Below the pieces are notes generated by a model that was not told the DNA's origin, did no database searches, and saw only the letters and a program-made list of their open reading frames with translations. A program made the position numbers and the translations under genes. This document shows, in pieces, positions 1-6,434 of a DNA stretch of 38,306 nt (the stretch's first letter is position 1; every line of letters starts with the position of its first letter). This DNA comes from an uncultured Spirochaetales bacterium (GTDB lineage Bacteria; Spirochaetota; Spirochaetia; Sphaerochaetales; Sphaerochaetaceae), in the NCBI GenBank assembly GCA_902781545.1, contig CACZJR010000037.1, forward strand, positions 1-38,306, in the 5' to 3' direction.

Positions 1-1
1 C

Positions 2-142
2 TCTCATGCCACAGAGGGCAACGGCCTTGGCCTGAGCATGGTCAGAAGAATTGTTGACCTGCACCAAGGGCAGATAGAGGTTGAAAGCCGGCTGGGGAAG
101 GGAAGCACATTCACAGTAAGATTGGGAGGCATGGATGTCTGA
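2..142 (+). CDS. Sensor histidine kinase, C-terminal end (partial)
   Basis: Only the last 46 residues are in the window; the gene enters from the left edge. The frame reads through [14 protein letters not shown] and ends [15 protein letters not shown], which is the G2 box and last strands of the HATPase_c domain of two-component sensor kinases. The GxGLGL glycine motif binds ATP in this family. The stop codon overlaps the start of the next gene by 8 bases, so the two are probably co-transcribed and translationally coupled. The signal sensed cannot be judged because the sensor domain lies outside the window. Confidence 0.88.
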   Translation, partial: SHATEGNGLGLSMVRRIVDLHQGQIEVESRLGKGSTFTVRLGGMDV

Positions 143-524
143 TACCAAAGTATTCAAGCTTTCATTCGACTCAAAGAACCGCACACAGACCGCCTTGATT
201 CTGCAGAAGTACGGCATTGCCTACAAGAACAGCCTGCCTTCAGGGACGGATGCTTTGATCTGGGATCTGGACAGAAGGATAGAGAAGCCGGCCAAGGTTG
301 CAATGACTGTCATGATTGTGATTGGGATTCTCACATTTGGTGGAGGCCTTTCAATGGTCCTTACAGCGAACCTTTACTACACCGGCTCTTTGGTTGGTGT
401 TCTTGGCTTTGCCATCATAGCCATGGCTTTTGCAGTCAAGGACAGGATGCTGAAGAGGTGCCACAGGCGAAACAGGGTTCTGATGGAGGACCTTGTCGCA
501 TATCCAAACATTAAAAACTCTTGA
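135..524 (+). CDS. Small two-TM membrane protein downstream of sensor kinase
   Basis: A 129-residue protein I cannot assign to a named family. A soluble N-terminus of about 50 residues is followed by two hydrophobic segments at roughly residues 54-76 and 82-101, then a short basic cytoplasmic tail ([13 protein letters not shown]). The start codon overlaps the kinase stop, which supports it as a real cistron of the same operon. Position beside a sensor kinase suggests an accessory membrane role, but that is inference from context only. Confidence 0.75.
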   Translation: MSDTKVFKLSFDSKNRTQTALILQKYGIAYKNSLPSGTDALIWDLDRRIEKPAKVAMTVMIVIGILTFGGGLSMVLTANLYYTGSLVGVLGFAIIAMAFAVKDRMLKRCHRRNRVLMEDLVAYPNIKNS

Positions 525-566
525 ATAAAAACAATTCCAAAAAAATAAATTCTTTTATTAAAATAA

Positions 567-597
567 TTTGCATAAAAAACATTGCATTTTTTGCAAA
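567..597 (+). terminator. A/T-rich hairpin, possible terminator
   Basis: TTTGCATAAAAAA (567-579) can pair with TTTTTTGCAAA (587-597) around a 7-base loop, with one bulged T. It sits about 40 bases after the end of the kinase/membrane-protein pair. The stem is weak because it is mostly A-T pairs, so termination is plausible but not certain. Confidence 0.35.
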
Positions 598-721
598 ACA
601 TCAGAACCAAGATGAATATCGCTTGAAGCGCCTGAAAAACCAGCCCTAGAATTCTTGGTGATGGACAGGAAAACACAGAACTGTAATTGACTTGCCTTCC
701 TTGAATGCGGAAAATGCAGTT

Positions 722-1852
722 ATGTTCAACGTAAAGGATCCTGCAAGAAATGCGTTCATGCTCCATGGCCCATTGGCCAGGTTGGGCTATGATTGGTGGT
801 GGCACTCGTTCACTGCAATAGATGATGAGACCGGAGATGAGAAGCCGTTCTTCATTGAGTTCTTTGTCTGCAACCCTGCCCAAGGCGGGGCTCTTCCAAT
901 TCTTGGACAGCTTCAGGAGAACAAGAGGAAAGGCATAAAGCCATCATATCTGATGGTGAAGGCAGGTTGCTGGGGAGAGGATCATGTCCAGCTTCACAGA
1001 TTCTTCGGATGGGATTCTGTCAAGATATCCAATGGTGCGCCATACAGTGTTGAGGCAGCTGACTGCTATGCAAGTGACACCGAGCTTAGAGGAAGCGTAA
1101 GCATCTCAGAACAGGAGTCGGATTCCCACCCGGAGTGGATGTGCGACTTCGGTTCAATGGAGTGGAATCTCCATTTGGACAAGAGGATCGCCTTCAATGT
1201 GGGCTATGGTGCCAGCAAGGTTCTGAGAGACATCGAGGCATTTGCCATGTATTGGCATGCAGAGGGGATGAAGACACTCTTCAGTGGGGACATCACACTC
1301 AACGGTAAAAGATACAAGGTGATTCCGGAGAGGAGCTACGGCTATGCAGACAAGAACTGGGGACGCGATTTCACCAGCCCATGGGTGTGGCTTTCCTCAA
1401 ACTGCCTCAGAAGCAGGAAGACTGGTCAGATGCTTCAGAACAGCGCGTTTGACATTGGAGGAGGAAGGCCCAAGATCTACTTCGTACCGCTTGACCGCAG
1501 GCTTCTAGGTGTATTCTACCATGAGGGAAAGGAGTATGATTTCAACTTCTCTCATGCATGGCTCAAGGTAAGGACTACGTTCTCGTTCAAGGAAGGGCAG
1601 GATGAGGTTGTATGGAACGTCAGGCAGGAGAATATCCACGCTGTCATGGAGACCGAGATACGCTGCCTGAGGAAGGATATGCTTTTTGTGAACTATGAGG
1701 CGCCTGACGGAAGCCGAAAACACAACAGGCTGTTCAATGGTGGGAACGGATATGGGACTATCAAGCTCTATGACAAGTCCCAAGGGAAGATTGAGCTAGT
1801 TGATGAGATTGAGGCCTCCCATGTGGGGTGTGAGTACGGGGAGTACTGCTGA
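722..1852 (+). CDS. Tocopherol cyclase-like (lipocalin-fold) protein
   Basis: About 376 residues, soluble, without signal peptide. The N-terminal RNAFMLHG and GYDWWWHSFT motifs and the central SYGYADKNWGRDF motif followed by WVWLSSN match the tocopherol cyclase-like family (PF14249), whose bacterial members are of unknown function. The family fold is a large two-domain beta barrel; plant members cyclise a prenylquinol, but a bacterial non-photosynthetic member is unlikely to make tocopherol. I place the start at the ATG at 722 because family members begin a few residues before the RNxFML motif; an in-frame TTG at 692 would add ten residues. Neither start has a clear ribosome binding site. It may be co-transcribed with the following CMD/cupin gene. 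Confidence 0.72.
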   Translation: MFNVKDPARNAFMLHGPLARLGYDWWWHSFTAIDDETGDEKPFFIEFFVCNPAQGGALPILGQLQENKRKGIKPSYLMVKAGCWGEDHVQLHRFFGWDSVKISNGAPYSVEAADCYASDTELRGSVSISEQESDSHPEWMCDFGSMEWNLHLDKRIAFNVGYGASKVLRDIEAFAMYWHAEGMKTLFSGDITLNGKRYKVIPERSYGYADKNWGRDFTSPWVWLSSNCLRSRKTGQMLQNSAFDIGGGRPKIYFVPLDRRLLGVFYHEGKEYDFNFSHAWLKVRTTFSFKEGQDEVVWNVRQENIHAVMETEIRCLRKDMLFVNYEAPDGSRKHNRLFNGGNGYGTIKLYDKSQGKIELVDEIEASHVGCEYGEYC

Positions 1853-1946
1853 AGGTAGACACAATGAACGCGGACTTCAAGTTGAACGGAAAGACACGTC
1901 TGGTCCACAGGAGACCAGAAGATCGGTAAGTGAAGAGGAAAAGCAA

Positions 1947-2705
1947 ATGGCTGAAAAGATCGTACAGACCGCAGGAAGGAACCAGCTTGGTGAATTCGCC
2001 CCGATGTTCGCTCATCTCAACGATGACGTGCTCTTCGGGGAGGTTTGGAATGCTCAGACGATTGATGTGAAGACAAAGTGCATCATCACCGTGGTGTCTC
2101 TGATGGCATCAGGGATCACAGACTCATCTCTGGTCTATCATCTGCAGAACGCAAAGGCCCATGGTGTGACCAAGGAGGAGATAGCCGCAATCATCACACA
2201 TGCCACAATGTATGTAGGCTGGCCGAAAGGCTGGGCGGTGTTCCGTCTGGCAAAGGAAGTCTGGAATGAAGAGAAGCCCGTTCTGACGGAGAAGGACAGT
2301 TACCAGAACACCATCTTCTTCCCTATCGGAGTCCCGAACGATGCTTATTCCCAGTATTTTGTGGGCCAGAGCTATCTGGCACCGGTGTCCACCGAACAGG
2401 TTCCGGTATTCAACGTGACCTTTGAACCTGGATGCCGAAACAACTGGCATATCCATCATGCAAGGAAGTGTGGCGGACAGATGCTGATCTGTGTCGGAGG
2501 CAGGGGCTATTACCAGGAGTGGGGTAAGGACCCTGTTGAGATGGTTCCCGGAACAGTTGTGAACATCCCGGCAAACGTGAAGCACTGGCATGGTGCTGCC
2601 CCGGATTCCTGGTTCTCCCATCTTGCAATCGAGGTTCCAGGAGAGGAGACCCATGCGGAATGGCTGGAGGCTGTTTCCGAGGAAGTCTACAGAAAACTGA
2701 AGTAA
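1947..2705 (+). CDS. Carboxymuconolactone decarboxylase-cupin fusion protein
   Basis: A 252-residue two-domain protein. Residues about 10-115 form an AhpD/CMD-like helical domain (GEVW, TDSSLVYHLQNAKAHG, EEIAAIITHATMYVGWPK). Residues about 150-240 form a cupin with the metal-binding pattern HIHHARKCGGQ...GxG and a second histidine cluster in VKHWHGAAPD. This arrangement is common in proteins annotated as CMD-family cupins in anaerobes, function undefined. The CxxC peroxidatic motif of true AhpD is absent. The start at 1947 is chosen because AGAGGAA lies 7 bases upstream; the open frame extends back to 1800 and overlaps the previous gene, which is less likely to be coding. Probably oxidises or decarboxylates a small molecule; substrate unknown. 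Confidence 0.82.
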   Translation: MAEKIVQTAGRNQLGEFAPMFAHLNDDVLFGEVWNAQTIDVKTKCIITVVSLMASGITDSSLVYHLQNAKAHGVTKEEIAAIITHATMYVGWPKGWAVFRLAKEVWNEEKPVLTEKDSYQNTIFFPIGVPNDAYSQYFVGQSYLAPVSTEQVPVFNVTFEPGCRNNWHIHHARKCGGQMLICVGGRGYYQEWGKDPVEMVPGTVVNIPANVKHWHGAAPDSWFSHLAIEVPGEETHAEWLEAVSEEVYRKLK

Positions 2706-2717
2706 GGAAAACAGCAA

Positions 2718-2822
2718 TATGATCATGTCGATTTCTTCAAAAAGAACGGCTATATGCTCAGAGGTGAACTCAAAGACGTTCCCAAGGGACACAACTGCTA
2801 TGAACTCTACAAAAAGATTTGA
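2718..2822 (+). pseudogene. C-terminal remnant of a GNAT acetyltransferase
   Basis: The frame ending with TGA at 2820-2822 reads FFKKNGYMLRGELKDVPKGH then NCYELYKKI, nearly identical to the last 31 residues of the intact tandem GNAT protein at 8749-9612. No start codon or acetyl-CoA-binding region precedes it; the 5' part is lost right after the CMD-cupin gene. It is therefore a fragment of a second, deleted paralogue. It may still be transcribed but encodes nothing functional on its own. Confidence 0.85.
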
Positions 2823-2834
2823 TGGGAGGAAAAC

Positions 2835-3362
2835 ATGGACATTGTTGAAGTATTGAAGACAAGGTTTTTTGAAAACAAGGCTTTTCATTCGGATCTTGAA
2901 TGGGCAGAAGTTGAAAAACGCTTTCTCTTAAATCCGAACGTTTTAGAGGTGCTGTTGAGGATGGAGGAGAGTGGAGGAGAGCCTGACACTATCGGGTTTG
3001 ACGAAAAGACGGGTAAACTCATTTTCTGCGACTGTTCCAAAGAGTCTCCTTCGGGACGAAGAAGTCTGTGCTATGATGATGAAGCCTTGAGAAAACGTGC
3101 CAAGAACCCTCCAGCGGGCAGCGCTCTGGGGATGGCTTTTGAGATCGGAGCTTCCTTGTTGACGGAGGACCTTTACCGCAGGCTTCAGAGCCTCGGTGAA
3201 TTTGATCTGAAGACTTCTTCCTGGATCAATACACCGAAGGAGATCAGACAACTGGGCGGTGCCATATTCTGTGAGCGAAGATACGGAACGGTATTCACGT
3301 TTCATAACGGTGCGGATTCGTACTATTCCGTACGTGGATTCAGGTGTTTTATTCTGGTGTGA
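2835..3362 (+). CDS. DUF4256 family protein
   Basis: A 175-residue soluble protein. The motifs LEWAEVEKRF, MEESGGEPDTIGFDEKTG, CDCSKESPSGRRSLCYD, LGEFDLKTSSWINTP and GGAIFCERRYGTVFTFHNGA follow the DUF4256 family (PF14066) from start to near end; no function is known for it. The start has GGGAGGA seven bases upstream. The extreme C-terminus (FRCFILV) deviates where family members continue with a short beta strand, because the sequence runs into the remnant of a Nudix gene, so the last residues are probably replaced by a deletion junction. Likely still functional. Confidence 0.85.
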   Translation: MDIVEVLKTRFFENKAFHSDLEWAEVEKRFLLNPNVLEVLLRMEESGGEPDTIGFDEKTGKLIFCDCSKESPSGRRSLCYDDEALRKRAKNPPAGSALGMAFEIGASLLTEDLYRRLQSLGEFDLKTSSWINTPKEIRQLGGAIFCERRYGTVFTFHNGADSYYSVRGFRCFILV

Positions 3363-3642
3363 GTACAGATCTGTGTGTTCCTTGCGCTGACGGGGTGGTG
3401 AACATCCGTGTCGGTGCACTTATAGCTAAAGACGGCAAGATTCTGATGGTTGAGAGCTGCCGCGGTTATCTATTCTGTAGGCGGAAGAATCAAGGTGGGG
3501 GAGACGGCCGAGGAGGCTGTTGTAAGAGAGGTCTTTGAGGAGACCGGCGTTTTGATGTCCATCAAGAGGCTGATAGCAGTCCATGAGAACTACTTACACG
3601 GTGACTCTCCAAAGAAACTCGGGAAGGGCTTTTATGAATAAG
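3362..3642 (+). pseudogene. Frameshifted, truncated copy of Nudix hydrolase
   Basis: This stretch is a degenerate duplicate of the intact Nudix gene at 5356-5847. It encodes LCVPCADGVVNIRVGALIAK and KILMVESCRG in one frame, then SVGGRIKVGETAEEAVV and REVFEETGV in another. Aligning the DNA to the intact copy shows two bases missing near 3466-3475, just before the Nudix box. The start methionine is also lost, and the 3' half after LGKGFYE is deleted. The Nudix box itself is intact in sequence but cannot be translated from a normal start. Confidence 0.88.
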
Positions 3643-3843
3643 CAGCTTACAAAGTATGGGCTATGTCCAATTTACATAAACGAAGATAAAAACCAGTAGT
3701 TTGCTGCCCTGAACTCTGCTGACAAAACCAGCGATGTTTTAGAACTTGAAGCCATTTTGATCTCAAACATCTATAGGACTCATGCTGAAATCTATACAAA
3801 TAGTTGGAAGGAAAAGAAAAGAAGACAGACAGAGAAGAAATAG
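3634..3843 (+). pseudogene. C-terminal remnant of a Fic-like protein
   Basis: A single frame reads MNKQLTKYGLCPIYINEDKN, then a TAG stop at 3697-3699, then ALNSADKTSDVLELEAILIS and NIYRTHAEIY, ending at TAG 3841-3843. The pattern of a proline/isoleucine strand, charged DK, and (Y/F)xALxxADKT resembles the C-terminal segment after the Fic core in Fic/DOC proteins. No HPFxxGNGR motif remains. The internal stop and missing core make it a remnant. The family assignment is from memory of the pattern and is moderate; the remnant status is firmer. It is not the end of the neighbouring intact fic gene. Confidence 0.5.
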
Positions 3844-3987
3844 TGTTTTTCCTTCCTGGATTCAATGACTTCTACCCGCAAACCTCACTAAAACGTTTAG
3901 TTTCTTTATACAAACTGGCTGAACTCTGATTGACAGCAGGGTTAAGGTCTCGCGTAGAATTAAGACATCGGAGTTGGGGTCTCGGGG

Positions 3988-4077
3988 CATGTTGAGACGG
4001 TAGTTCTTTTACGTTGGACAAAAACCTCCAGCCATGTCAGCGTTGATCTTGATGTGGAGAAGCTTGGAATCAACTAA
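3988..4077 (+). pseudogene. Remnant of an RlmD-type rRNA methyltransferase tail
   Basis: The frame from 3988 to TAA at 4075-4077 reads HVETVVLLRWTKTSSHVSVD and LDVEKLGIN. HVETVxLL followed by a hydrophobic-acidic strand is the C-terminal signature of 23S rRNA (uracil-5-)-methyltransferases of the RlmD/RumA family. Stop codons lie just upstream in this frame, so only about 29 residues survive. The rest of 3844-4168 shows no recognisable coding pattern. Confidence 0.5.
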
Positions 4078-4168
4078 AGGAAAACCTTTTGGAAGTGTCT
4101 CGAGTTCTAAACTGCCGAACAGTTATCTTACAAACTACCGAAGACACATATTCCACACAGCATTTTAT

Positions 4169-4212
4169 CGTCCAATTATTTGATTATTCATCCAAATAAT
4201 GTTATTATTGGA
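4169..4212 (+). promoter_or_regulatory. Palindromic operator-like site upstream of fic
   Basis: TCCAAATAAT (4191-4200) faces ATTATTGGA (4204-4212) in a near-perfect inverted repeat, and a further half-site CGTCCAATTATT lies at 4169-4180. The site ends 15 bases before the fic start codon. Matching palindromes follow the gene at 5297-5342, so this is probably the operator of a DNA-binding protein, possibly the winged helix at the end of Fic itself. Confidence 0.6.
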
Positions 4213-4227
4213 CAAAAGAGGTTTTAA

Positions 4228-5283
4228 ATGAGGACTTTTAATTATGATGCTCTAGAGATACGGTCATGGGATACAGACATTCTAAATCTCATTGCAAGGA
4301 TACATGAACGCAAAGGAAGACAAGACCTGTATGTGAGACAAAAACCGGTGGAATTGGACAGGCTGGTTGAGATTGCAAAAATACAAAGTACGGAATCATC
4401 CAATAAGATTGAAGGTATTGTCACTACAGCCAGCCGTATAAAGCGGCTTCTCGAAGAAAAGACGACCCCCCGGAACAGAGATGAGAAGGAGATTGTCGGA
4501 TATAGGGACGTGTTGAATACAATCCATGAGAGTTACGAACATATTCCAATCAGTCCTTCCTTTATTCTTCAACTCCATCGTGATTTGCTCAAAAAGGCAG
4601 GTTTGTCTTTTGGTGGGCATTTTAAGAATGTTCAAAACTACATAAGTGAAACATTGCCGGACGGAACTGTATCTACTCGCTTTACACCTGTTGCTCCTTT
4701 TGAAACACCCGAAGCTATTGAGAACCTCTGCAATGCCTATGAAAGGGCGATGTCAAGTGAGAAGGTGGATTCTCTGTTGTTGATACCTGTTTTTATATGT
4801 GATTTTCTATGTATTCACCCTTTCAATGATGGCAACGGAAGAATGAGTAGACTTCTTACATTGCTTCTTCTCTATCAAAACGGCTATGCAGTAGGAAAGT
4901 ACATCAGTATTGAGAAACAGATAGAGAAGACAAAAGACCTATACTACGATTCCCTGGAAGCTTCTGATGCTCAATGGCATGAGGGGAGAAACGATCCAAC
5001 CCCATTTATCAGGTACATGCTTGAAGTGATTCTGGCCTGTTATGTCGAATTTGAAGAACGAGTAGGGATGATGACTGAGAGCGGAAATCGCAGTAATGCC
5101 TATGATATTGTCAGAAAATACGTTGAAGAAAAAATCGGAAGGTTTACAGGTTCAGATGTCTTATCTCATTGTCCGAAAATCGGAAGATCATCTGTGCTGG
5201 CATCTCTAAAAAAATTGACAGAGGAAGGAATCATTCTCCGGAAAGGATCAGGCAGAAGTACGTTTTATGTACGAGCTAATTGA
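4228..5283 (+). CDS. Fic family protein with C-terminal winged helix
   Basis: A 351-residue Fic (filamentation induced by cAMP) protein. Residues 57-63 (SSNKIEG) match the class II inhibitory motif (S/T)xxxE(G/N), which blocks ATP binding until released. Residues 197-208 (HPFNDGNGRMSR) are the complete catalytic Fic loop, so AMP transfer to a target hydroxyl is expected. An N-terminal Fic_N-like region (residues 5-80) precedes the core, and the last 65 residues look like a winged helix-turn-helix (GSDVLSHCPKIGRSSVLASL, then a GSGRSTFYV wing). The gene is clearly richer in A/T than its neighbours and lies among gene remnants, which points to horizontal gain. AGAGG precedes the ATG. Flanking palindromes suggest autoregulation. 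Target unknown. Confidence 0.93.
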   Translation: MRTFNYDALEIRSWDTDILNLIARIHERKGRQDLYVRQKPVELDRLVEIAKIQSTESSNKIEGIVTTASRIKRLLEEKTTPRNRDEKEIVGYRDVLNTIHESYEHIPISPSFILQLHRDLLKKAGLSFGGHFKNVQNYISETLPDGTVSTRFTPVAPFETPEAIENLCNAYERAMSSEKVDSLLLIPVFICDFLCIHPFNDGNGRMSRLLTLLLLYQNGYAVGKYISIEKQIEKTKDLYYDSLEASDAQWHEGRNDPTPFIRYMLEVILACYVEFEERVGMMTESGNRSNAYDIVRKYVEEKIGRFTGSDVLSHCPKIGRSSVLASLKKLTEEGIILRKGSGRSTFYVRAN

Positions 5284-5296
5284 TGAAAGAGGAATT

Positions 5297-5342
5297 GTCC
5301 AAATCATGGTATTATTTGGACGATAATTATACAATTTGGACG
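5297..5342 (+). promoter_or_regulatory. Second palindromic site, between fic and nudix
   Basis: GTCCAAATCAT (5297-5307) faces ATTATTTGGAC (5311-5321), a 25-base inverted repeat with one mismatch, followed by a further half-site CAATTTGGACG (5332-5342). The half-site is the same as upstream of fic. It lies directly before the ribosome binding site of the Nudix gene and could control it, or could mark the right edge of the fic insertion. Confidence 0.55.
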
Positions 5343-5355
5343 AATCGGAGGAGAA

Positions 5356-5847
5356 ATGAAACCTGATATGTGTGTGCCCTGCGGTGACGGATTGGTGAAT
5401 ATCCGCGTCGGTGCTTTAATTCTCAAGGACGGCAAGATCCTGATGGTTGAGAGCAGCCGCGGCTATCTGTACTCTGTCGGCGGTAGGATCAAGATGGGTG
5501 AGACTGCACAGGAGGCTGTTGTCAGGGAGGTCTTAGAGGAGACCGGGGTCGTGATGCCCATCAAGAGGCTCATTGCCGTCCATGAGAACTATTTCTACGG
5601 AGATATGAAAACTAATCTGGGCAAGTTGATCTATGAGGTATCGTTCTACTTTCTGATGGATGTGCCAAAAGATTTCGAGCCTGTGTGCAGCAGCGTGACG
5701 GAGGAGGGTGTGAGTGAATCCCTGAAGTGGGTTAGCCCTGACACGCCTCAGAGAATGTTCCCTGACTTCTTCAGGGAAGAGGCGAAAAGCCCTTCGGATT
5801 GCGTCAGATATGCAATAAATGATGAACGAAAAAAACGTCAGGGGTGA
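5356..5847 (+). CDS. Nudix hydrolase
   Basis: A 163-residue Nudix protein of usual length. Residues 43-65 contain a complete Nudix box, GRIKMGETAQEAVVREVLEE followed by TGV, including the REVLEETG metal-binding core, so hydrolysis of a nucleoside-diphosphate-linked substrate in a Mg-dependent manner is expected. GGAGGAG stands seven bases before the ATG. A short cysteine-containing N-terminus (MCVPCGDGLVNIRVGA) is shared with the broken copy at 3362-3642, showing that this gene was duplicated. The physiological substrate cannot be told from the sequence. The next reading frame overlaps the stop by four bases. Confidence 0.93.
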   Translation: MKPDMCVPCGDGLVNIRVGALILKDGKILMVESSRGYLYSVGGRIKMGETAQEAVVREVLEETGVVMPIKRLIAVHENYFYGDMKTNLGKLIYEVSFYFLMDVPKDFEPVCSSVTEEGVSESLKWVSPDTPQRMFPDFFREEAKSPSDCVRYAINDERKKRQG

Positions 5848-6086
5848 TGGAGCACCACAGATGGGAGCACAGTCTGCTGTCCGAAGAATCGGTCGCGTTT
5901 CTACGCAGTCTTACGAAAAGAATCGATTTCATATCTGAGGGAATGAGCATATCTGTCATGCATTCCTGCATGGACAAAAGCGGTCATTATAGGGGCTCAG
6001 TCCAGAATCCCACAGAGCATGATCTGCTGACCATGTTCGCCGATGTGAAAAGCAATGTCATAATATACGGGCATGGCATACCTTGA
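5844..6086 (+). pseudogene. Metallophosphoesterase remnant
   Basis: An 80-codon open frame overlapping the Nudix stop. It reads SLTKRIDFISEGMSISVMHS, then HYRGSVQNPTEHDLLTMFAD, and ends VIIYGHGIP. MxxxHxS...VKSNVIIYGH is the middle of a calcineurin-like phosphoesterase (YfcE-type), where GHTH would supply two metal ligands; here the motif is cut to GHG and the protein stops. The N-terminal DxH and GD motifs are missing too, since 40 residues cannot hold them. I read it as a fragment of a 240-residue enzyme; short-protein translation is possible but catalysis is not. Confidence 0.7.
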
Positions 6087-6189
6087 TATGACTCGGTTTG
6101 TTGAGGCACAAAGGCAATCATATCAGAGTGCTCTGTCGGAGATCCGAAAAGGCAGAAAGACTTCCCATTTGTCTCATGGAGATCAATGA
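6073..6189 (+). pseudogene. DUF1810 remnant
   Basis: The frame from ATG 6073 reads MAYLDMTRFVEAQRQSYQSA, then LSEIRKGRKTSHLSHGDQ and a stop. RFVEAQxxxYxxALxEIRxGRKxSHW is the N-terminal signature of DUF1810 (PF08837, about 140 residues); the family goes on with WMWFIFPQ, which is replaced here after SH. Only the first 34 residues remain, so this is a 3'-truncated fragment. Confidence 0.75.
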
Positions 6190-6198
6190 AAATCAGTT

Positions 6199-6420
6199 AT
6201 GGAAAAGAATGGTCTGACAGGCTTCTTGCTTGATGATATGAACAAATCCTGCTCCGGCTTGAACGAAAGCACATTCGAACAGATTCTTTGGAACGGGATG
6301 ATCTTCAACACCTGCCGTGAATGGATCAAAGGCGGAATGAAGGAATCGCCCTCAGAGATGACCGGGTTTGTCATACGGCAGCTCAAGAGACTGGAGGCTA
6401 GGCTGTCCGCGATCCAATAA
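6199..6420 (+). pseudogene. TetR family C-terminal remnant
   Basis: A 73-residue open frame. The segment FNTCREWIKGGMKESPSEMT with the hydrophobic FVIRQLKRLEARL after it matches the end of TetR_C_8-type ligand-binding domains (GxxxxxxxWxxxGMKESPEEM). No helix-turn-helix is present, because the upstream 120 residues of a TetR protein are missing. It could be translated from the ATG at 6199 but would be a fragment. It completes a row of three unrelated gene pieces between 5844 and 6420. Confidence 0.65.
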
Positions 6421-6434
6421 TGGTGTCTGGACTG

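Noticed and set aside
377-883. 168-codon open frame on the minus strand
   Set aside because: It spans the ends of two plus-strand genes and a noncoding A/T-rich gap; composition is not protein-like.
2124-2888. 254-codon open frame on the minus strand
   Set aside because: Antisense to the CMD-cupin gene, with no recognisable motif and no ribosome binding site.
3634-3843. TAG at 3697 as a pyrrolysine or suppressed codon
   Set aside because: The frame is a short fragment without start context, surrounded by other remnants; plain decay is simpler.
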